From Rebecca billardiae RCC1528 (Eukaryota; Haptophyta), in contig OZ251231.1 in NCBI GenBank assembly GCA_965240325.2, positions 1,612,001-1,676,000 of the forward strand: 64,000 bases of DNA, given 5' to 3'. The notes beneath the pieces are model-generated. The model was given only the letters and a program-made list of their open reading frames with translations, searched no databases and had not been told where the DNA came from. Below, in pieces: positions 1 through 10,143 of this stretch. How positions within the stretch are numbered: the first letter of the stretch is position 1; each line of letters opens with the position of its first letter. Made by a program: the position numbers and the translations under genes.

Positions 1-291
1 CAGCCCGAGCGCGTCAAGCTCGCGCGAGATCGCGCCGAGAACGCCCGGCGTGAGGCCGAGGAGCTGGTTCACTGTCTGCTCCGCGCCGCCTTCGACGACA
101 ACGCCCGACGTGCCAGCTGCCGCCCACGACGTGCGTGCATCGTCGTCGAGGCGGCGCCCCGCGCCACCGCACTGGCATTCCACCGCAGGCCTGAGCTGCA
201 CGCCGACGACCACGCCAAGGAGCGCGCTCAGCACGCACGCGTCCCAACGAGGCGGTGAGGACGGCGCTGCGCGCAAGAGGGGGCCCGCCAT
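1..291 (-). CDS. N-terminal part of a membrane-anchored or secreted protein, cut by the window edge
   Basis: An open reading frame starts with an ATG at 291-289 on the minus strand and stays open to base 1 (97 codons, no stop). Residues 19-32 form a short hydrophobic stretch (VLSALLGVVVGVQL) after a small basic leader, which reads as a signal peptide or type II membrane anchor. The rest is Ala/Gly/Leu-rich with no motif I can place. The start codon lies 10 bp from a 48 bp dispersed repeat (301-348) that runs into its 5' flank. The other secretory-type genes in this window (32.8, 37.5, 53 and 60 kb) have the same kind of leader, so a Golgi enzyme is possible, but that is only inference. The body of the protein is outside the window. 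Confidence 0.5.
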   Translation of the reverse strand, partial: MAGPLLRAAPSSPPRWDACVLSALLGVVVGVQLRPAVECQCGGAGRRLDDDARTSWAAAGTSGVVVEGGAEQTVNQLLGLTPGVLGAISRELDALGL

Positions 292-300
292 TGTACACAC

Positions 301-348
301 TACAGTTTACTAAGAATAAGAGACGCACACAGCTCAGGCAGGCGAGAT
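301..348 (+). repeat. Dispersed 48 bp repeat A, copy 1
   Basis: This begins TACAGTTTACTAAGAATAAG. The same 48 bp appear without a mismatch, inverted, at 61159-61206, almost 61 kb away, and a slightly diverged copy lies at 31808-31850. The TACAGTTTACTA end is also the end of repeat B (copies near 3.4, 31.9 and 45 kb). Copies 1 and 3 each sit in the 5' flank of a gene start. Confidence 0.7.
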
Positions 349-593
349 ACAGTTTATTTGTTTTAACGTGCGTAAGGCTCACGGTGGCAGGTTGCCGCGC
401 CATCCTTCATCGCACGCTCTCCGAAGAGAGACCTGGAAACTGGTTTTGAACCCATGACCTCAGTATCTCGAACCGATGATGAGTTATAACGCGGCCTGTC
501 GCCTATTGATGACTTTTTTTCGTCTGAGACCACTACAGTTTATTTGTTTTAACGTGCGTAAGGCTCACGGTGGCAGGTTGCCGCGCCATCCTT
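348..593. repeat. Two perfect 60 bp direct repeats flanking a tRNA-like segment
   Basis: Bases 348-407 and 534-593 are identical (60 bp, starting TACAGTTTATTTG). Between them, read on the minus strand, lies a stretch with a perfect RNA polymerase III B box (GGTTCAAAACC, complement of 448-458) preceded by CTGAGGTC, an arrangement like the 3' half of an elongator tRNA-Met. A plausible acceptor stem does not form. It is therefore not a functional tRNA gene, and is better read as a tRNA-derived SINE relic or a very small terminal-repeat element. Confidence 0.45.
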
Positions 594-1211
594 ATTAACT
601 AACGAGGCCAGCCGATTTCCGACTTTCTCCTGGACCACAACGACATCCACCATAAAAGCAGCTGACGCTTCGCTTTTCTCCGCCCCAGCGGAACGGCGTG
701 CAGAGCGAAGGGACGACCAGTCGTGCCCTGCGCTGCGCTGGCAACCCGGCAGCCGTTCGCGGACGTCGAGTTTCCCGCTCCGGGAAAAAGGCCGGATTAA
801 AAAAGCGCACCCCCCCACCGCCGCTCGCCAAGCCGCCAAACTTAGTAGGCTCCAACAGGGGTCAAATCGCGGCAGCTGCTTATGGCGACCAACATCAACG
901 TGCTCACACCACTGCCACTGCTGCAAGCTTCGACCAGTACCACTACAGACGAATCAGGAGAGCTGCGCCCTCGTGCCTGTGTCTTAAATCATATCGAATT
1001 AGTATGCGCCGCCATCGTGATTCGCGCTCGCGGGTTTGGTACACGGCCTACTAAGCCTAAGGGCCTACACGGGCCCTCCGGGCCCGCAAGTAACAATACT
1101 GAGCTCATGAGGCATCAGTCGTAGGGGTAGTAGTAGTCTTACGTGATGTACATTCGTTCTAAGTAGTCGAATGTAGATGTGAGTTCCCCGTGGCTGAGCG
1201 TAGCCTCTCAC
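594..1211. other. Intergenic stretch, no convincing gene
   Basis: Only short ORFs with no recognisable domain. Bases about 944-1000 match 40522-40578 (ACAGACGAATCAGGAGAGCT and onward), so part of this gap is a dispersed repeat also found just outside the first palindrome at 40.6 kb. Confidence 0.6.
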
Positions 1212-1868
1212 TTAGTGGCTGTAAGAGGCTGAGCGACGCTGCTGGTACGACGTCGAGAGGCGTCGCACGCTCTCGTCGAGCTCGTTGCGCGACAGCGGTT
1301 TGCGCGCTGAGTCGGGCCGCTTGAGCTCCTCTTTCCTCTTCTCGGCGTTCTGCTTACGGACCATGTCGCGATGCTGAATCTGCTTGTCGTACAGCGTCTT
1401 CAGGTTCGCCTCCTTCTCTTCCTGGGTGCGCAGCACCTTCTTGCGCTGCTTCTCCTCGAAGGGCTGGTAGATCTTCTTCTCTAGGTCCTTCACGTTTGCC
1501 GCCTTGCGCTCCATCGACTCGTTCACGAGTCGCTTGACCATCTTCTCGCGCTCTTCCTTGGTCAGCTTCTTCTGCGGGCGCTGATGACGGGCGCTCAGCG
1601 GCCGCACGATTCTCTCGGGCGAGCTGTGCCTGCTCGACGTGTGCTCGATCTGCTTGTTCAGCTCGATCGACAGCATGGTCGACAGCCGAGATGCGAGCTG
1701 GTCGCGCTGCCGTGTCATGGCCTCGAGGTCGTGCTTGCACGCAACGAACCGGACATTGAGCCGGTCGCAGCGTCGGAGCGCCTCGTCACGCTCCGCTCTC
1801 ACCTCGGCCAGCATCTCAGCCTGCCTGGAGAGCGCGACGTCAAGCTCCGCCATCGCTCCCGATTTCAT
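1212..1868 (-). CDS. Coiled-coil protein of unknown function, possibly cilium-associated
   Basis: A single 218-residue frame from ATG at 1868; an alternative ATG lies five codons in. Residues about 5-70 are a heptad-like coiled coil rich in Glu, Arg and Leu. The second half is strongly basic and holds two related segments: LTKEEREKMVKRLVNESMER near residue 100 and LSRNELDESVRRLSTSYQQR near residue 193. Both follow the pattern L-x(3,4)-E-x(3)-VxRLxxxS. Small Glu/Lys-rich proteins with this repeat pattern occur in flagellated protists, which is why I suggest a cytoskeletal or axonemal role; no catalytic motif is visible. The gene is divergent from the phosphatidyltransferase gene at 2027, with 158 bp between the two starts. 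A fragment of repeat B (about 1908-1940) sits in its promoter side. Confidence 0.7.
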   Translation of the reverse strand: MKSGAMAELDVALSRQAEMLAEVRAERDEALRRCDRLNVRFVACKHDLEAMTRQRDQLASRLSTMLSIELNKQIEHTSSRHSSPERIVRPLSARHQRPQKKLTKEEREKMVKRLVNESMERKAANVKDLEKKIYQPFEEKQRKKVLRTQEEKEANLKTLYDKQIQHRDMVRKQNAEKRKEELKRPDSARKPLSRNELDESVRRLSTSYQQRRSASYSH

Positions 1869-1976
1869 CCACTTTCAAGACATGATTTGCTGAAAATACT
1901 GTTTAACCAAGTGTGCACGTTAAAACATAGTAAACTGTAATGCTTCATCATCAGAAATTCAAAATGACTATGGGGG

Positions 1977-1983
1977 TATAAAA
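1977..1983 (+). promoter_or_regulatory. TATA-box candidate of the phosphatidyltransferase gene
   Basis: TATAAAA in the context GGGGGTATAAAAGGCC, 44 bp before the ATG at 2027. This is the expected distance for a TATA box with a short 5' leader. It points toward the + strand gene, in a 158 bp divergent intergenic space. Confidence 0.45.
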
Positions 1984-2026
1984 GGCCGCCCGCCATTGTC
2001 ATTCCCATCAACCGCCGATAAAATCG

Positions 2027-2902
2027 ATGGCCGCTCGCCGTGCGCTTGCGCGGTGGCCTGGCGAGCAGCGTGTGCTCCACGCCTGCCCGCGCCCACTGGC
2101 TCTGCGGTGGTTGCACGCCTCTGGACGACCTTTGCCCGCGTCTGTCTTCAACGCCGCGAACGCCATCACGTGCTCTCGCATCGCCGTCTCCCCGGTGCTT
2201 GGCTATTTTGTTCTGAACGGCGACTACGCGCTCGCGCTCGGTGGCTGCGCGCTCGCCGCGGCTTCAGACGCGCTCGACGGCGTGGTCGCTCGGCACCTGC
2301 GTGTGGAGACCGCACTTGGCTCGTTCCTTGACCCTCTCGCAGACAAGGCTCTCATCGATACTGTCGCCCTGAGCCTTGCGCACGTGGGCGTCCTCAACCC
2401 GTGGCTCGTTGCTTTCATCGTCGGGCGCGATGCGCTGCTGCTGGCGGGCACGGGGGTGGCCATCGTGGCGCACGTGCGTTCGACCGCGCCAGGGCAAGGC
2501 ATCGTGCAGGCTCTCCGGCAGTGGCCGCTCCGGGTGCACCCCACGGCGCTGAGCAAGCTGAACACAGCCGCTCAGCTGGGCCTGATCGGCAGCGCACTCG
2601 GCACCGAGGCCCTCGCACTCCCCGGGGATCATGTCACGACTGCGCTCTCCGCCGCGGTCCTGTGCACGACGTGCGTGTCGGGAGTGGAGTACTGGTGGAC
2701 TGCACGCCAGGCGAGGCTTGATACCGTCTTCCGTGCCACGCAGGCCGGGAGCAGAGGGGGCGGGCCAGAGCCGGCGGGCGATGGCACGGCGCACCACAGG
2801 CGCAGCACCGGCTGCGCTCCCCGTTCCGAGGACAGTCGGGTCGGCGGGCAAGAGGCCCCGGCGCGACAAGGTCGGAGAGCAGCCGGAGGCGTCCGAGTAT
2901 GA
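2027..2902 (+). CDS. Cardiolipin synthase-type CDP-alcohol phosphatidyltransferase
   Basis: A 291-residue frame. The CDP-alcohol phosphatidyltransferase signature is complete: D81-x2-D84-G85-x2-A88-R89-x8-G98-x3-D102-x3-D106, carried by DALDGVVARHL and GSFLDPLADK. It is preceded by the family's typical NAANAITCSRI segment (residues 42-52). These aspartates bind the metal that activates the CDP-alcohol. The Arg/Ala-rich first 35 residues look like a mitochondrial transit peptide. With the eukaryotic CMP-forming architecture and a length near animal CRLS1, this points to cardiolipin synthase: CDP-diacylglycerol plus phosphatidylglycerol in the inner mitochondrial membrane. Several hydrophobic segments follow to about residue 230. 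The last 50 residues are Gly/Arg/Pro-rich and not family-like. Phosphatidylglycerophosphate synthase is the main alternative, because the signature is shared. Confidence 0.8.
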   Translation: MAARRALARWPGEQRVLHACPRPLALRWLHASGRPLPASVFNAANAITCSRIAVSPVLGYFVLNGDYALALGGCALAAASDALDGVVARHLRVETALGSFLDPLADKALIDTVALSLAHVGVLNPWLVAFIVGRDALLLAGTGVAIVAHVRSTAPGQGIVQALRQWPLRVHPTALSKLNTAAQLGLIGSALGTEALALPGDHVTTALSAAVLCTTCVSGVEYWWTARQARLDTVFRATQAGSRGGGPEPAGDGTAHHRRSTGCAPRSEDSRVGGQEAPARQGRRAAGGVRV

Positions 2903-3590
2903 TGATGCTGTCGCGCTGTCACACGGCCCTTCGCCTCGCGCGGTTTCAATATATGATGATCCATTGATCCTCATCGATCATCAGGCCAACTGGGATGGCG
3001 CGGGTCCAATCACCTGTTCAAGGAATCGGCCACGTTCGCAAGGGCGTTCCCGGGATCCTGCCACATGCACGCTCCCGAAAGCAATGCCCCCCCCTGGGGG
3101 GGGGCATTGCTACCGGACTGGCGCGGGCCGTAATCAAATGTACCCGCTTGAATAGAGGAAGCCAATTTCAATAGGATGAATAGGAACGCGGTTCGATTTG
3201 GCGAAGTGCGGGGAACGCCCCTGCAAGTGACAGTGTGAGTGATTAGTCCAGCCCGTCAGCCGCCAGCTAGCGGCGGTACGCACCCAGCGCCTCAGTGGCT
3301 CCCGGCAGGGCTTGCTCCCGGAGTCCGGGACTCCTGACGTCCCGCCGCTGCCGCGAAGCGCCCGCCAACCCTCAAGTCGACGCCCCGACTACTGGTGCGG
3401 CAACGCGCCCCTCACCTGCCTGCGCCGGTCTGTTTTGTGGCGGTGTCTTTGTGCAGTGTTGGATGGCGTTAATCACGCCTTAACCAAGTGTGCACGTTAA
3501 ATCATAGTAACTGTACGCCCGACTCGCGACGCCCGCCGCTCGCGACGCCCCGACTCGCGCTCAAGACCGTGCGCCTGTCTCGTCTTGAGG
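2903..3590 (+). repeat. Intergenic stretch with repeat B (3394-3515)
   Basis: No gene seen. Bases 3394-3515 are a copy of repeat B, which runs from GGTGCGGCAACGCGCCCC to TAGTAA-CTGTA. Other near-identical copies lie at 44866-44988 (+) and 31862-31983 (-). The unit is about 120 bp and ends next to the APX gene 5' flank. A C-run/G-run hairpin (ccccccc-tggggggg) lies at 3086-3103. Confidence 0.65.
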
Positions 3591-4497
3591 ATGTCGGCCT
3601 ACGACAACCTAGTCAGCGACCTCACTGCGCTCGTCAAGGAGAAGGGCTGCGGGCCGATTCTCATTCGTCTCTCTTGGCACGATGCTGGGGTTTTCTCGAG
3701 TGGCACGGGCTGCCCCAACGCGGCCATGCGCTTCACTGATGGCGGCGAGGGGAAGTTTGGCGCCAACGCGGGCCTGCCGGACGTCGCCGTGGGGCTGCTC
3801 GCGCCCATCGCGGCCAAGTACGTCGAGGAGCAGAAGGCCATTTCCAACGCAGACCTGTGGGCCCTGGCGGCCAACGTCGCGATCGAGGTGATGGGCGGTC
3901 CAAAGGTGCCCACGCGCTTCGGCCGCAAGGACGCCGCATCCTCGGCGGAGTCGGTCGAGAGCCAGGCAGGCCGGCTGCCCGATGGTGACAAGGTGAGCGC
4001 TGCGCGTGTGAAGTCCTGGTCCGCCTGAACGCTCGCACCACCCCGATCACCACCCGCCCGCCCGCCCACCCGCCCTCCGGCGCCTGATTCTGCAGGGCGC
4101 GCAGCACCTGCGTGACATCTTCGTGCCCAAGGGCTTTGACGACAAGGAGATTGTTGCGCTCAGCGGCGCACACACCGTGGGCAGCTGCCATGCGGACCGC
4201 TCGGGGTTCGAGGGGCCGTGGACCGAGGCGCCACTCAAGTTCGACAACTCCTACTTCACTGAGCTGATGAGCAAGAAGTACGAGGCTGAGAAGACTGCGG
4301 CCGGCTGCCCCCAGCACCGCCACGCCGCGAGCAAGACGATCATGCTCGAGTCCGACCTCGCGCTGCTGTCGGACCCCGCCTTCAAGCCGCATGTCGAGCG
4401 TTACGCCGCGGACCAGGATGCGTTCTTCGCGGACTATGTCGCCGCCTGGGTCAAGCTGCAGGAGCTGGGCTGCTCTGGTCTGCGCGATGCTCTCTAG
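3591..4497 (+). CDS. Haem class I peroxidase, ascorbate peroxidase type
   Basis: Two exons, 3591-3992 and 4096-4497, joined in phase 0, give 267 residues, close to the usual ~250 of soluble ascorbate peroxidase. The protein reduces hydrogen peroxide with ascorbate. Distal-site residues R26, W29 and H30 lie in [11 protein letters not shown]. The proximal haem ligand is H160 in [13 protein letters not shown]. Proximal W176 and its partner D184 lie in [18 protein letters not shown]169 is at the position of the ascorbate-binding Arg of plant APX, which separates it from cytochrome c peroxidase in function. The 103 bp intron has donor GTGAGC and acceptor TGCAG and is C-rich. No transit peptide is apparent, so it is probably cytosolic. 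A TTG six bases upstream is not a credible start; the ATG at 3591 gives the family N-terminus. Confidence 0.92.
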
Positions 4498-7408
4498 ATA
4501 TTCTAGAAGTCAGACCGCAAGTGGACGCGCGCGCCGCGCGCTGCGTCCGGATGTCGTCGCTGGAATGATCCCGGGACGATCAATTTGCCGCGGATCAGAG
4601 CGCGCCTTGTAGTAGCTTGGCTAAGAAGGAATTAAGCCGAACTTCCGCCCGGTGCTGCAATCATTATATATCAGCGTACTGTGCAATAACGGGTCGCACC
4701 TGGCTAGGGGGTCCAAGCCGCGGAATTAAAAATCGAAAATCGACTGACCGATTTCGCGGTGACCATTTCCGAACATTGTTGGCTCGAATTGCGGCAGCAC
4801 GGGCCGCGGCCGTTCAGAGCACGGTCGAGCCCGAGATCGGGCGAGTAGCACGCCTGGGCGGTGGACTTCATCGTCGCGTCGGCGCGGCGGAGCGCGCTCT
4901 GGCGTCAGAGGCGCGCGGGCGGGCGAGTCAGGGTGGCCATCATGACAGCGGTCGACCAAATGATCGCTGGCAGCTCGCTCTCACCGGACATCTTGAACCT
5001 CACAGCCCCGCTCTGCGCGCCGTTCGAACTCTCATCCGGATGAGCGCGGACAACGCAGCCCCGGTTTCAGGTGAAGCGTGCACGCTGCGCGCTGGTTTAC
5101 ACCTGGTTTAGCTTGTCCATGATGAGCATGAATGACCCCCCGGCGCTCGGCCTGGTGCGTGCAGTGCTCACCTCCCCACGCGCTGCGCATGCACTCGCGC
5201 GATCGCTGGCCGCTCGTTCGCAAACGGGAGTGCGCGGCAGTCGTGGGTGGTAAGCAAGCTCGGCGACCCTGTGTACGTGCGGGGCCTGTCTTCCAGCTCA
5301 CAGTAGTACCGCCAGAAGCTCCAGCCGGCACGCGTCGGCTTGTTTGTTGTGCCACTTGGCGTGCCGCTTGGCTGCATGCAGCAGCCGAGCTGCGCTGAGA
5401 GCGTGCACCTTGTCACGAACGTCAAGCTTGCTGCGGAGCAAACGCGCGCCGCCAAGCTCCGCTATGACCGCTGCCACATCTGCACACCGTGTCTTCGTCT
5501 AGGGAGTGCCTGCGCCACTGTTGGCGGCCGTCTTGGAGCAGCGCGCGGACTGCATGATGCTCGGGGCAGGAGTGCTGCTGGGCACGGCAGTGGAGGCAGA
5601 GAGCTCAACGCTCGCCACCGAGCAGCTCGCAGAGTCAGAGGTAAGCTGGAGCAGCCTCGACTGCAAGCGCTATAGCCGCAGCAGAGGTGGACCGGCGGCG
5701 GCCTCGCGTGAGCTGGGGTACGACGAACGGCGACGGTGCCGGTGACACCTGAGTACGGGCAAGGAAGCCGCCCGGCACATGGCGAGCTAGTCTGCGCACG
5801 CCAGCCTCGACGGCGGAGAGGACTCTCATGCCGGGATGGTGGCGGCATGTTCAGTGGCGGAGTTGGCCGTGTGCCGCAGCACGTGCAGCCCGCCACCGGC
5901 ATCAGGCCCGCGTTCGCGGGCCGGCACTCACTGATGTGCTGAGTCCAGTGGCATGAGCCGTCTCGGCGCCGCCGTACTCCGTATTCGGATGACCCAGCAA
6001 GTAGTGAGCAAGGTACCCATGTATAGGCACTCACTTGAATACATATGGCAAAATTAACCACATTCTATATATAGTGGGTAACCTGGCGCTTATATGCGGG
6101 TATATTCCCATAATTAAATGGGTAATGTGCTCGATCTTGGAGTAGTTTTTCATGGACGTCTACGCGCACAGCATTGTGCCCCACTTTTTCGGTATTTTCA
6201 CCATAAAATCCTTTGGATAGAGGGCAGCGCTTGTCAATAAGTAAGTCCGACCGCGTATCGTCATCTAGTTGCCATGACAAGTAGGTAACATTCGGCTGAA
6301 TCTCTATGTGACACAGCGGGCGCCGCTGCGTGCGCGCGCGACCGCGCGACGACACGCGGAGTCGGTTTTTAGTGCTTCTGGCGGCTGGGCTGGGCTCTGG
6401 GACATATTTGAGGGTGACTCCGCAAGCGTCACGCTCATCAGACGCCTACATGGCATGGTTGTCAAATATCACCAATCGGTGGGCTGCTGGCTTGGACCCC
6501 CTAACCTGGCGTCTTACGCGGACGTTGCGGATGACACTATTTGACACTAATGAGTGAATGGCAATGCCCGACAATGAGCAGCCAGTCAGCCACTCTCTCC
6601 GACTCCGCCTAGATAGCTTAAGTCGTACCTTAAGTAGTCATCCGTAGCAGTACTTACTTAGTCGTACTACAGCGTGCGCGCGTACTCCGCAGACCGAGAC
6701 TCGGGCACTACTTATGTTACTATAGTTACTAGAGTACTGCTACCGTCACTGGCGTCAATCGGCGCCCTGCTGATCGAATCATGATGCGATAAGTGCACTC
6801 GGATCGACAGTCGTGCCAACACCGCCGGTCACCCCCGGTCTGACACCGGTCAGCGCTGGGCTACCCGAGTGCGGAGTGGCGGCGCCCTCGGACCCTGGCG
6901 GGCCCGAGCGGGGTCAGCACAGTGAGCACGGCCGTCCCGCGGCGGCCCGTCGAACTTCACTCACTAACTTGCAGGCCTGATCTCGAAGTGAGAGAGCTGA
7001 CAGTGCAAGAGTGGCTGACGATCATTGCACGACGAGTTGATCGGTGCAGCGCTGCCACGGCCCGGGCTGCACGCCGCATGATCCTCGGGAGTGAACTTAG
7101 TGGCTACTCTTACGGACAGCACGCATGCGCCATGCCCCGGCTCCGCGCGGCTGGCGGCCGCTCGGGCCGCTGCCGCGTCGGATGCCCCGTGACTTCGTCC
7201 CTGTCAGTCATGCAAGGCCTCACATCGTATTTAACGCGCGTTCCCTGGTAGCAGCTATGAGATGACCGTTGACCATGCTGCGTCGCCTGAGCCCGGCGGG
7301 GCGTAGGCGCCCTTCGGACTTCGATCATCGCAACAGCGCCAGTGGGCCGCGCCCGTGCGCCGCCTCCTTGCCAAAGTATGGATGGAGTGTGGCGATTCGG
7401 TGCAGCCC
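4498..7408. other. Gene-poor 2.9 kb stretch
   Basis: No ORF has a recognisable domain. The part up to about 5.7 kb is GC-rich and could hold an unrecognised multi-exon gene: the frame at about 5506-5640, ending at a GTAAGC, is free of stops but anonymous. From 6.0 to 6.8 kb the DNA is noticeably more AT-rich, with short motifs such as GCGGGTATATTCCCATAATT (6092-6111). Similar words recur at 20665-20710 inside the 1.9 kb transposon. Confidence 0.5.
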
Positions 7409-7876
7409 TCATTCCGCAGCAGCGCGCTCGACCAGTTCCTGCAGCTCGCCGTTCTGATACATCTCTACGACGATGTCACATCCGCCAATGAACTCGCCCT
7501 CGACGTACACCTGCGGGATCGTGGGCCAGTTCGAAAAGTCCTTAATGCCCTGTCGGATCTCTTGGTCAGACAGCACGTCGAAGGTCTCGTAAGGCACGTT
7601 GATCGAATTGAAAACCTGGACGACGGCGTTCGAGAAGCCGCACTGCGGCATGAGCTTGCTGCCCTTCATGAACACCATGACCTTGTTGCCATCGATCATG
7701 CTCTGGATACGCTCGTTGGCCGCACCGCCGCCACCCGCCTGCGCCCACGAGGGCAGCTCGGTATCCGACATCCGCATGGCGGAGCGACTGATGGCCCGGC
7801 CGCCAGTAGCGGGAGCAAGCGGCGAAGTGTAGCCGGCACACGCCACGGCGGACATCACAGCGGCAAACATCGCCAT
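7409..7876 (-). CDS. Monothiol glutaredoxin (CGFS type), probably plastid-targeted
   Basis: A 155-residue frame from ATG at 7876. The frame extends further 5' without a stop, but this ATG begins a signal-like leader ([20 protein letters not shown]). The glutaredoxin domain covers residues 56-150. The CGFS active site is C79-G80-F81-S82 ([11 protein letters not shown]). The conserved glutathione-binding part [18 protein letters not shown] is at residues 117-134. Family members bind a 2Fe-2S cluster with glutathione and deliver it to client proteins. The signal-type leader followed by an Ala/Gly/Ser-rich stretch fits a secondary-plastid bipartite presequence, making it GrxS14-like rather than the mitochondrial GrxS15 type; this location is inferred. 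Intronless. No neighbours within 2.9 kb upstream in coordinates. Confidence 0.88.
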   Translation of the reverse strand: MAMFAAVMSAVACAGYTSPLAPATGGRAISRSAMRMSDTELPSWAQAGGGGAANERIQSMIDGNKVMVFMKGSKLMPQCGFSNAVVQVFNSINVPYETFDVLSDQEIRQGIKDFSNWPTIPQVYVEGEFIGGCDIVVEMYQNGELQELVERAAAE

Positions 7877-8047
7877 GAGGAGGGCCGGGACGTGAGCTGG
7901 CGCGTAGGGCTCCCTCGCGGCAGTGTCTCGACGACTTGCGATCTGAGATCGCGGGGAGATCAGTCTGAGATTTAGCTCAAGCCCGGCACCCGCCGCCCCC
8001 CGTGGACCTGGTGGACGGGCGGAGGTGCCGTGTGTGTATGATAACAC

Positions 8048-8462
8048 TAACAGGGTGGAGGCGGAGGGTGCCGTGAAACGGCGTGGCTGCAGACTGCTGG
8101 GCTATGCTAGATTTTCGGAGGATGCCACACGGATTGTAGTGTATGGGCACGGGCCACGACGAGCTCACGAGCGTAGACTCACTCAGACTCAGTTAAGCCA
8201 CTGAGAGTGATGAGTGATCGAGCAGCGTGCTGATAATATGAAGTGATAATATGACCGCGTTCCGCGGTCCTATTCTGCATAGAATCAACGCAGTTGGGGG
8301 CCCGCGGTGGCCGTGCAATCGCGGCTCTCCGCCGTAGTGGCAGTTCGCCAGTTGAAGTCGGTTCTGAGATGACTGAAGCTATATTAGTCCGACCGTCGCC
8401 CTGCCTGCGCGACCGCGAGACTCATTCACACTTCACACAATCACAGCAGCGGACCTGAGACC
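8048..8462. other. Intergenic stretch with a hairpin repeat C copy
   Basis: Bases 8253-8269 form a perfect 7 bp-stem hairpin, GACCGCG-TTC-CGCGGTC, followed by a conserved ~35 bp tail ending in GGGCCCGCGG. The same unit is at 10377-10430 (+) and 52508-52569 (-). No gene seen. Confidence 0.55.
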
Positions 8463-9667
8463 GCACCCGGCACCGGTCGTCAAATCGGACGTCCGTCTGA
8501 CAACTAGCTGCCAAATGTCCAACTGGCTGATCAGCTCGGATCCGACCCGTCCGCGATCGTGCCATCGGCATCGGAATTACTACTAGTAGCTGCCAAACTG
8601 TGTCCAACTCTGGCTGATCAGCTCGGATCCGACCCGTCCGCGATCGTGCCGAGTGAGTCGTGCCGCGGAGCTCGGAGTACTGAAGGAGTCGGGTGTGACA
8701 GCAGGGTGCTTTAGCGCTGCGGCCCGTGCCAGCCAACGACCAGACGTACTCTGGCCACTTGACCCGTTGCACGGGTGAGTGACCGTACGCCCTGCCTAGG
8801 GCCTACCGCGCGCGCCGCGCGACCGGCGACTCGGGGTGATGGAGAGCGGATGGCGACAGCAGCAGCAGTCCTCATGAAGACGATGAAACTGGCGGCACGG
8901 GTGCACGAGGTGGCAGGCGAAAGCGCGCCGACGAGACCGCATTTGACACACCTGAGCCGCACGCGCGTGCCGTCGCCGAGCGCGGAGCGGCGAGCGCTGC
9001 AAACGCGCAACCGTACCGCGCGCGCCACGACGGCGCGGCACTAGCTGATGCAGGCCGTACTGCCGCGCACCCGGCACCGGTCGTCAAATCGGACGTCCGT
9101 CTGACAACTAGCTGCCAAATGTCCAACTGGCTGATCAGCTCGGATCCGACCCGTCCGCGATCGTGCCATCGGCATCGGAATTACTACTAGTAGCTGCCAA
9201 ACTGTGTCCAACTCTGGCTGATCAGCTCGGATCCGACCCATCCGCGATCGTGCCGAGTGAGTCGTGCCGCGGAGCTCGGAGTACTGAAGGAGTCGGGTGT
9301 GACAGCAGGGTGCTTTAGCGCTGCGGCCCGTGCCAGCCAACGACCAGACGTACTCTGGCCACTTGACCCGTTGCACGGGTGAGTGACCGTACGCCCTGCC
9401 TAGTGCCTACCGCGCGCGCCGCGCGACCGGCGACTCGGGGTGATGGAGAGCGGATGGCGACAGCAGCAGCAGTCCTCATGAAGACGATGAAACTGGCGGC
9501 ACGGGTGCACGAGGTGGCAGGCGAAAGCGCGCCGACGAGACCGCATTTGACACACCTGAGCCGCACGCGCGTGCCGTCGCCGAGCGCGGAGCGGCGAGCG
9601 CTGCAAACGCGCAACCGTACCGCGCGCGCCACGACGGCGCGGCACTAGCTGATGCAGGCCGTACTGC
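8463..9667. repeat. Tandem duplication, two units of 604 bp
   Basis: 8463-9066 and 9067-9667 are head-to-tail copies, nearly identical by eye. Differences seen include CCCGTCCG versus CCCATCCG and CTAGGGCC versus CTAGTGCC. Each unit itself contains a shorter repeat (AGCTGATCAGCTCGGATCCG-type words about 84 bp apart). On the minus strand each unit has the same ~105-residue open frame, with GDGTRVRLRCVKCG, which resembles a short zinc-binding motif but cannot be placed in a family. I regard the coding potential as unproven. Confidence 0.8.
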
Positions 9668-9975
9668 CGGCACTGCTTCTGCGATCATGCGCCACGGTCG
9701 CAGCTGACTGCGTGAGCAGCAAGCGGGAGGCGGGTCCGGAGGCACGTGCAGGCGCCGTCCCGCATATCCGCCATCGCCCATCGTGCCGGGGCACGTCACC
9801 TCCGACGATCCGGATGTGGCCCAGTCCGGACGTCACGCGATCCGGGAAGACGAGTACGATTCGCTCGTAACGAACCGTTACACTAATGTCACGTCCAGCT
9901 GACGTCCAGATCGCACTTTACTTAAGGGAATCAGCTGGGCGCGCTTTTTTTTGGCCTGATAGACCTCTCAATGCG
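9668..9975. other. Intergenic stretch, nothing recognised
   Basis: No gene or repeat match seen. Confidence 0.5.
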
Positions 9976-10143
9976 ATCTCAAAAACTCGAAACTCGGTCT
10001 CCGCCAGCCCTAAAAATCGCCCCCCGTCCCTTTTTTTCCGCCGCCCCCCGTCCCTTTTTTCTTGATCAAAGATCTTTTTGAAACGTGGTTCGGGCCCGCT
10101 GGTGCGGGCTCCACGCTGCGCGCTCCGCCCTGCACCGCGGGCC
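9976..10143 (-). repeat. Repeat X, partial copy
   Basis: This shares the AAACTCGGTCTC...CCAGCCCTAAAAATCGCC block, a doubled CCCTTTTTT block, and TTGATCAAAGATCTTTTTGA through to CCGCGGGCC with the copy at 11300-11735 and the interrupted copy beginning at 45018. Confidence 0.7.

Noticed and set aside
420-520. Functional tRNA-Met gene on the minus strand
   Set aside because: B box is good, but the A box is poor and no acceptor stem forms.
594-860. Vector or lacZ-like contamination in the first kilobase
   Set aside because: No vector sequence recognised; the segment merely has a long frame and a repeat shared with 40.5 kb.
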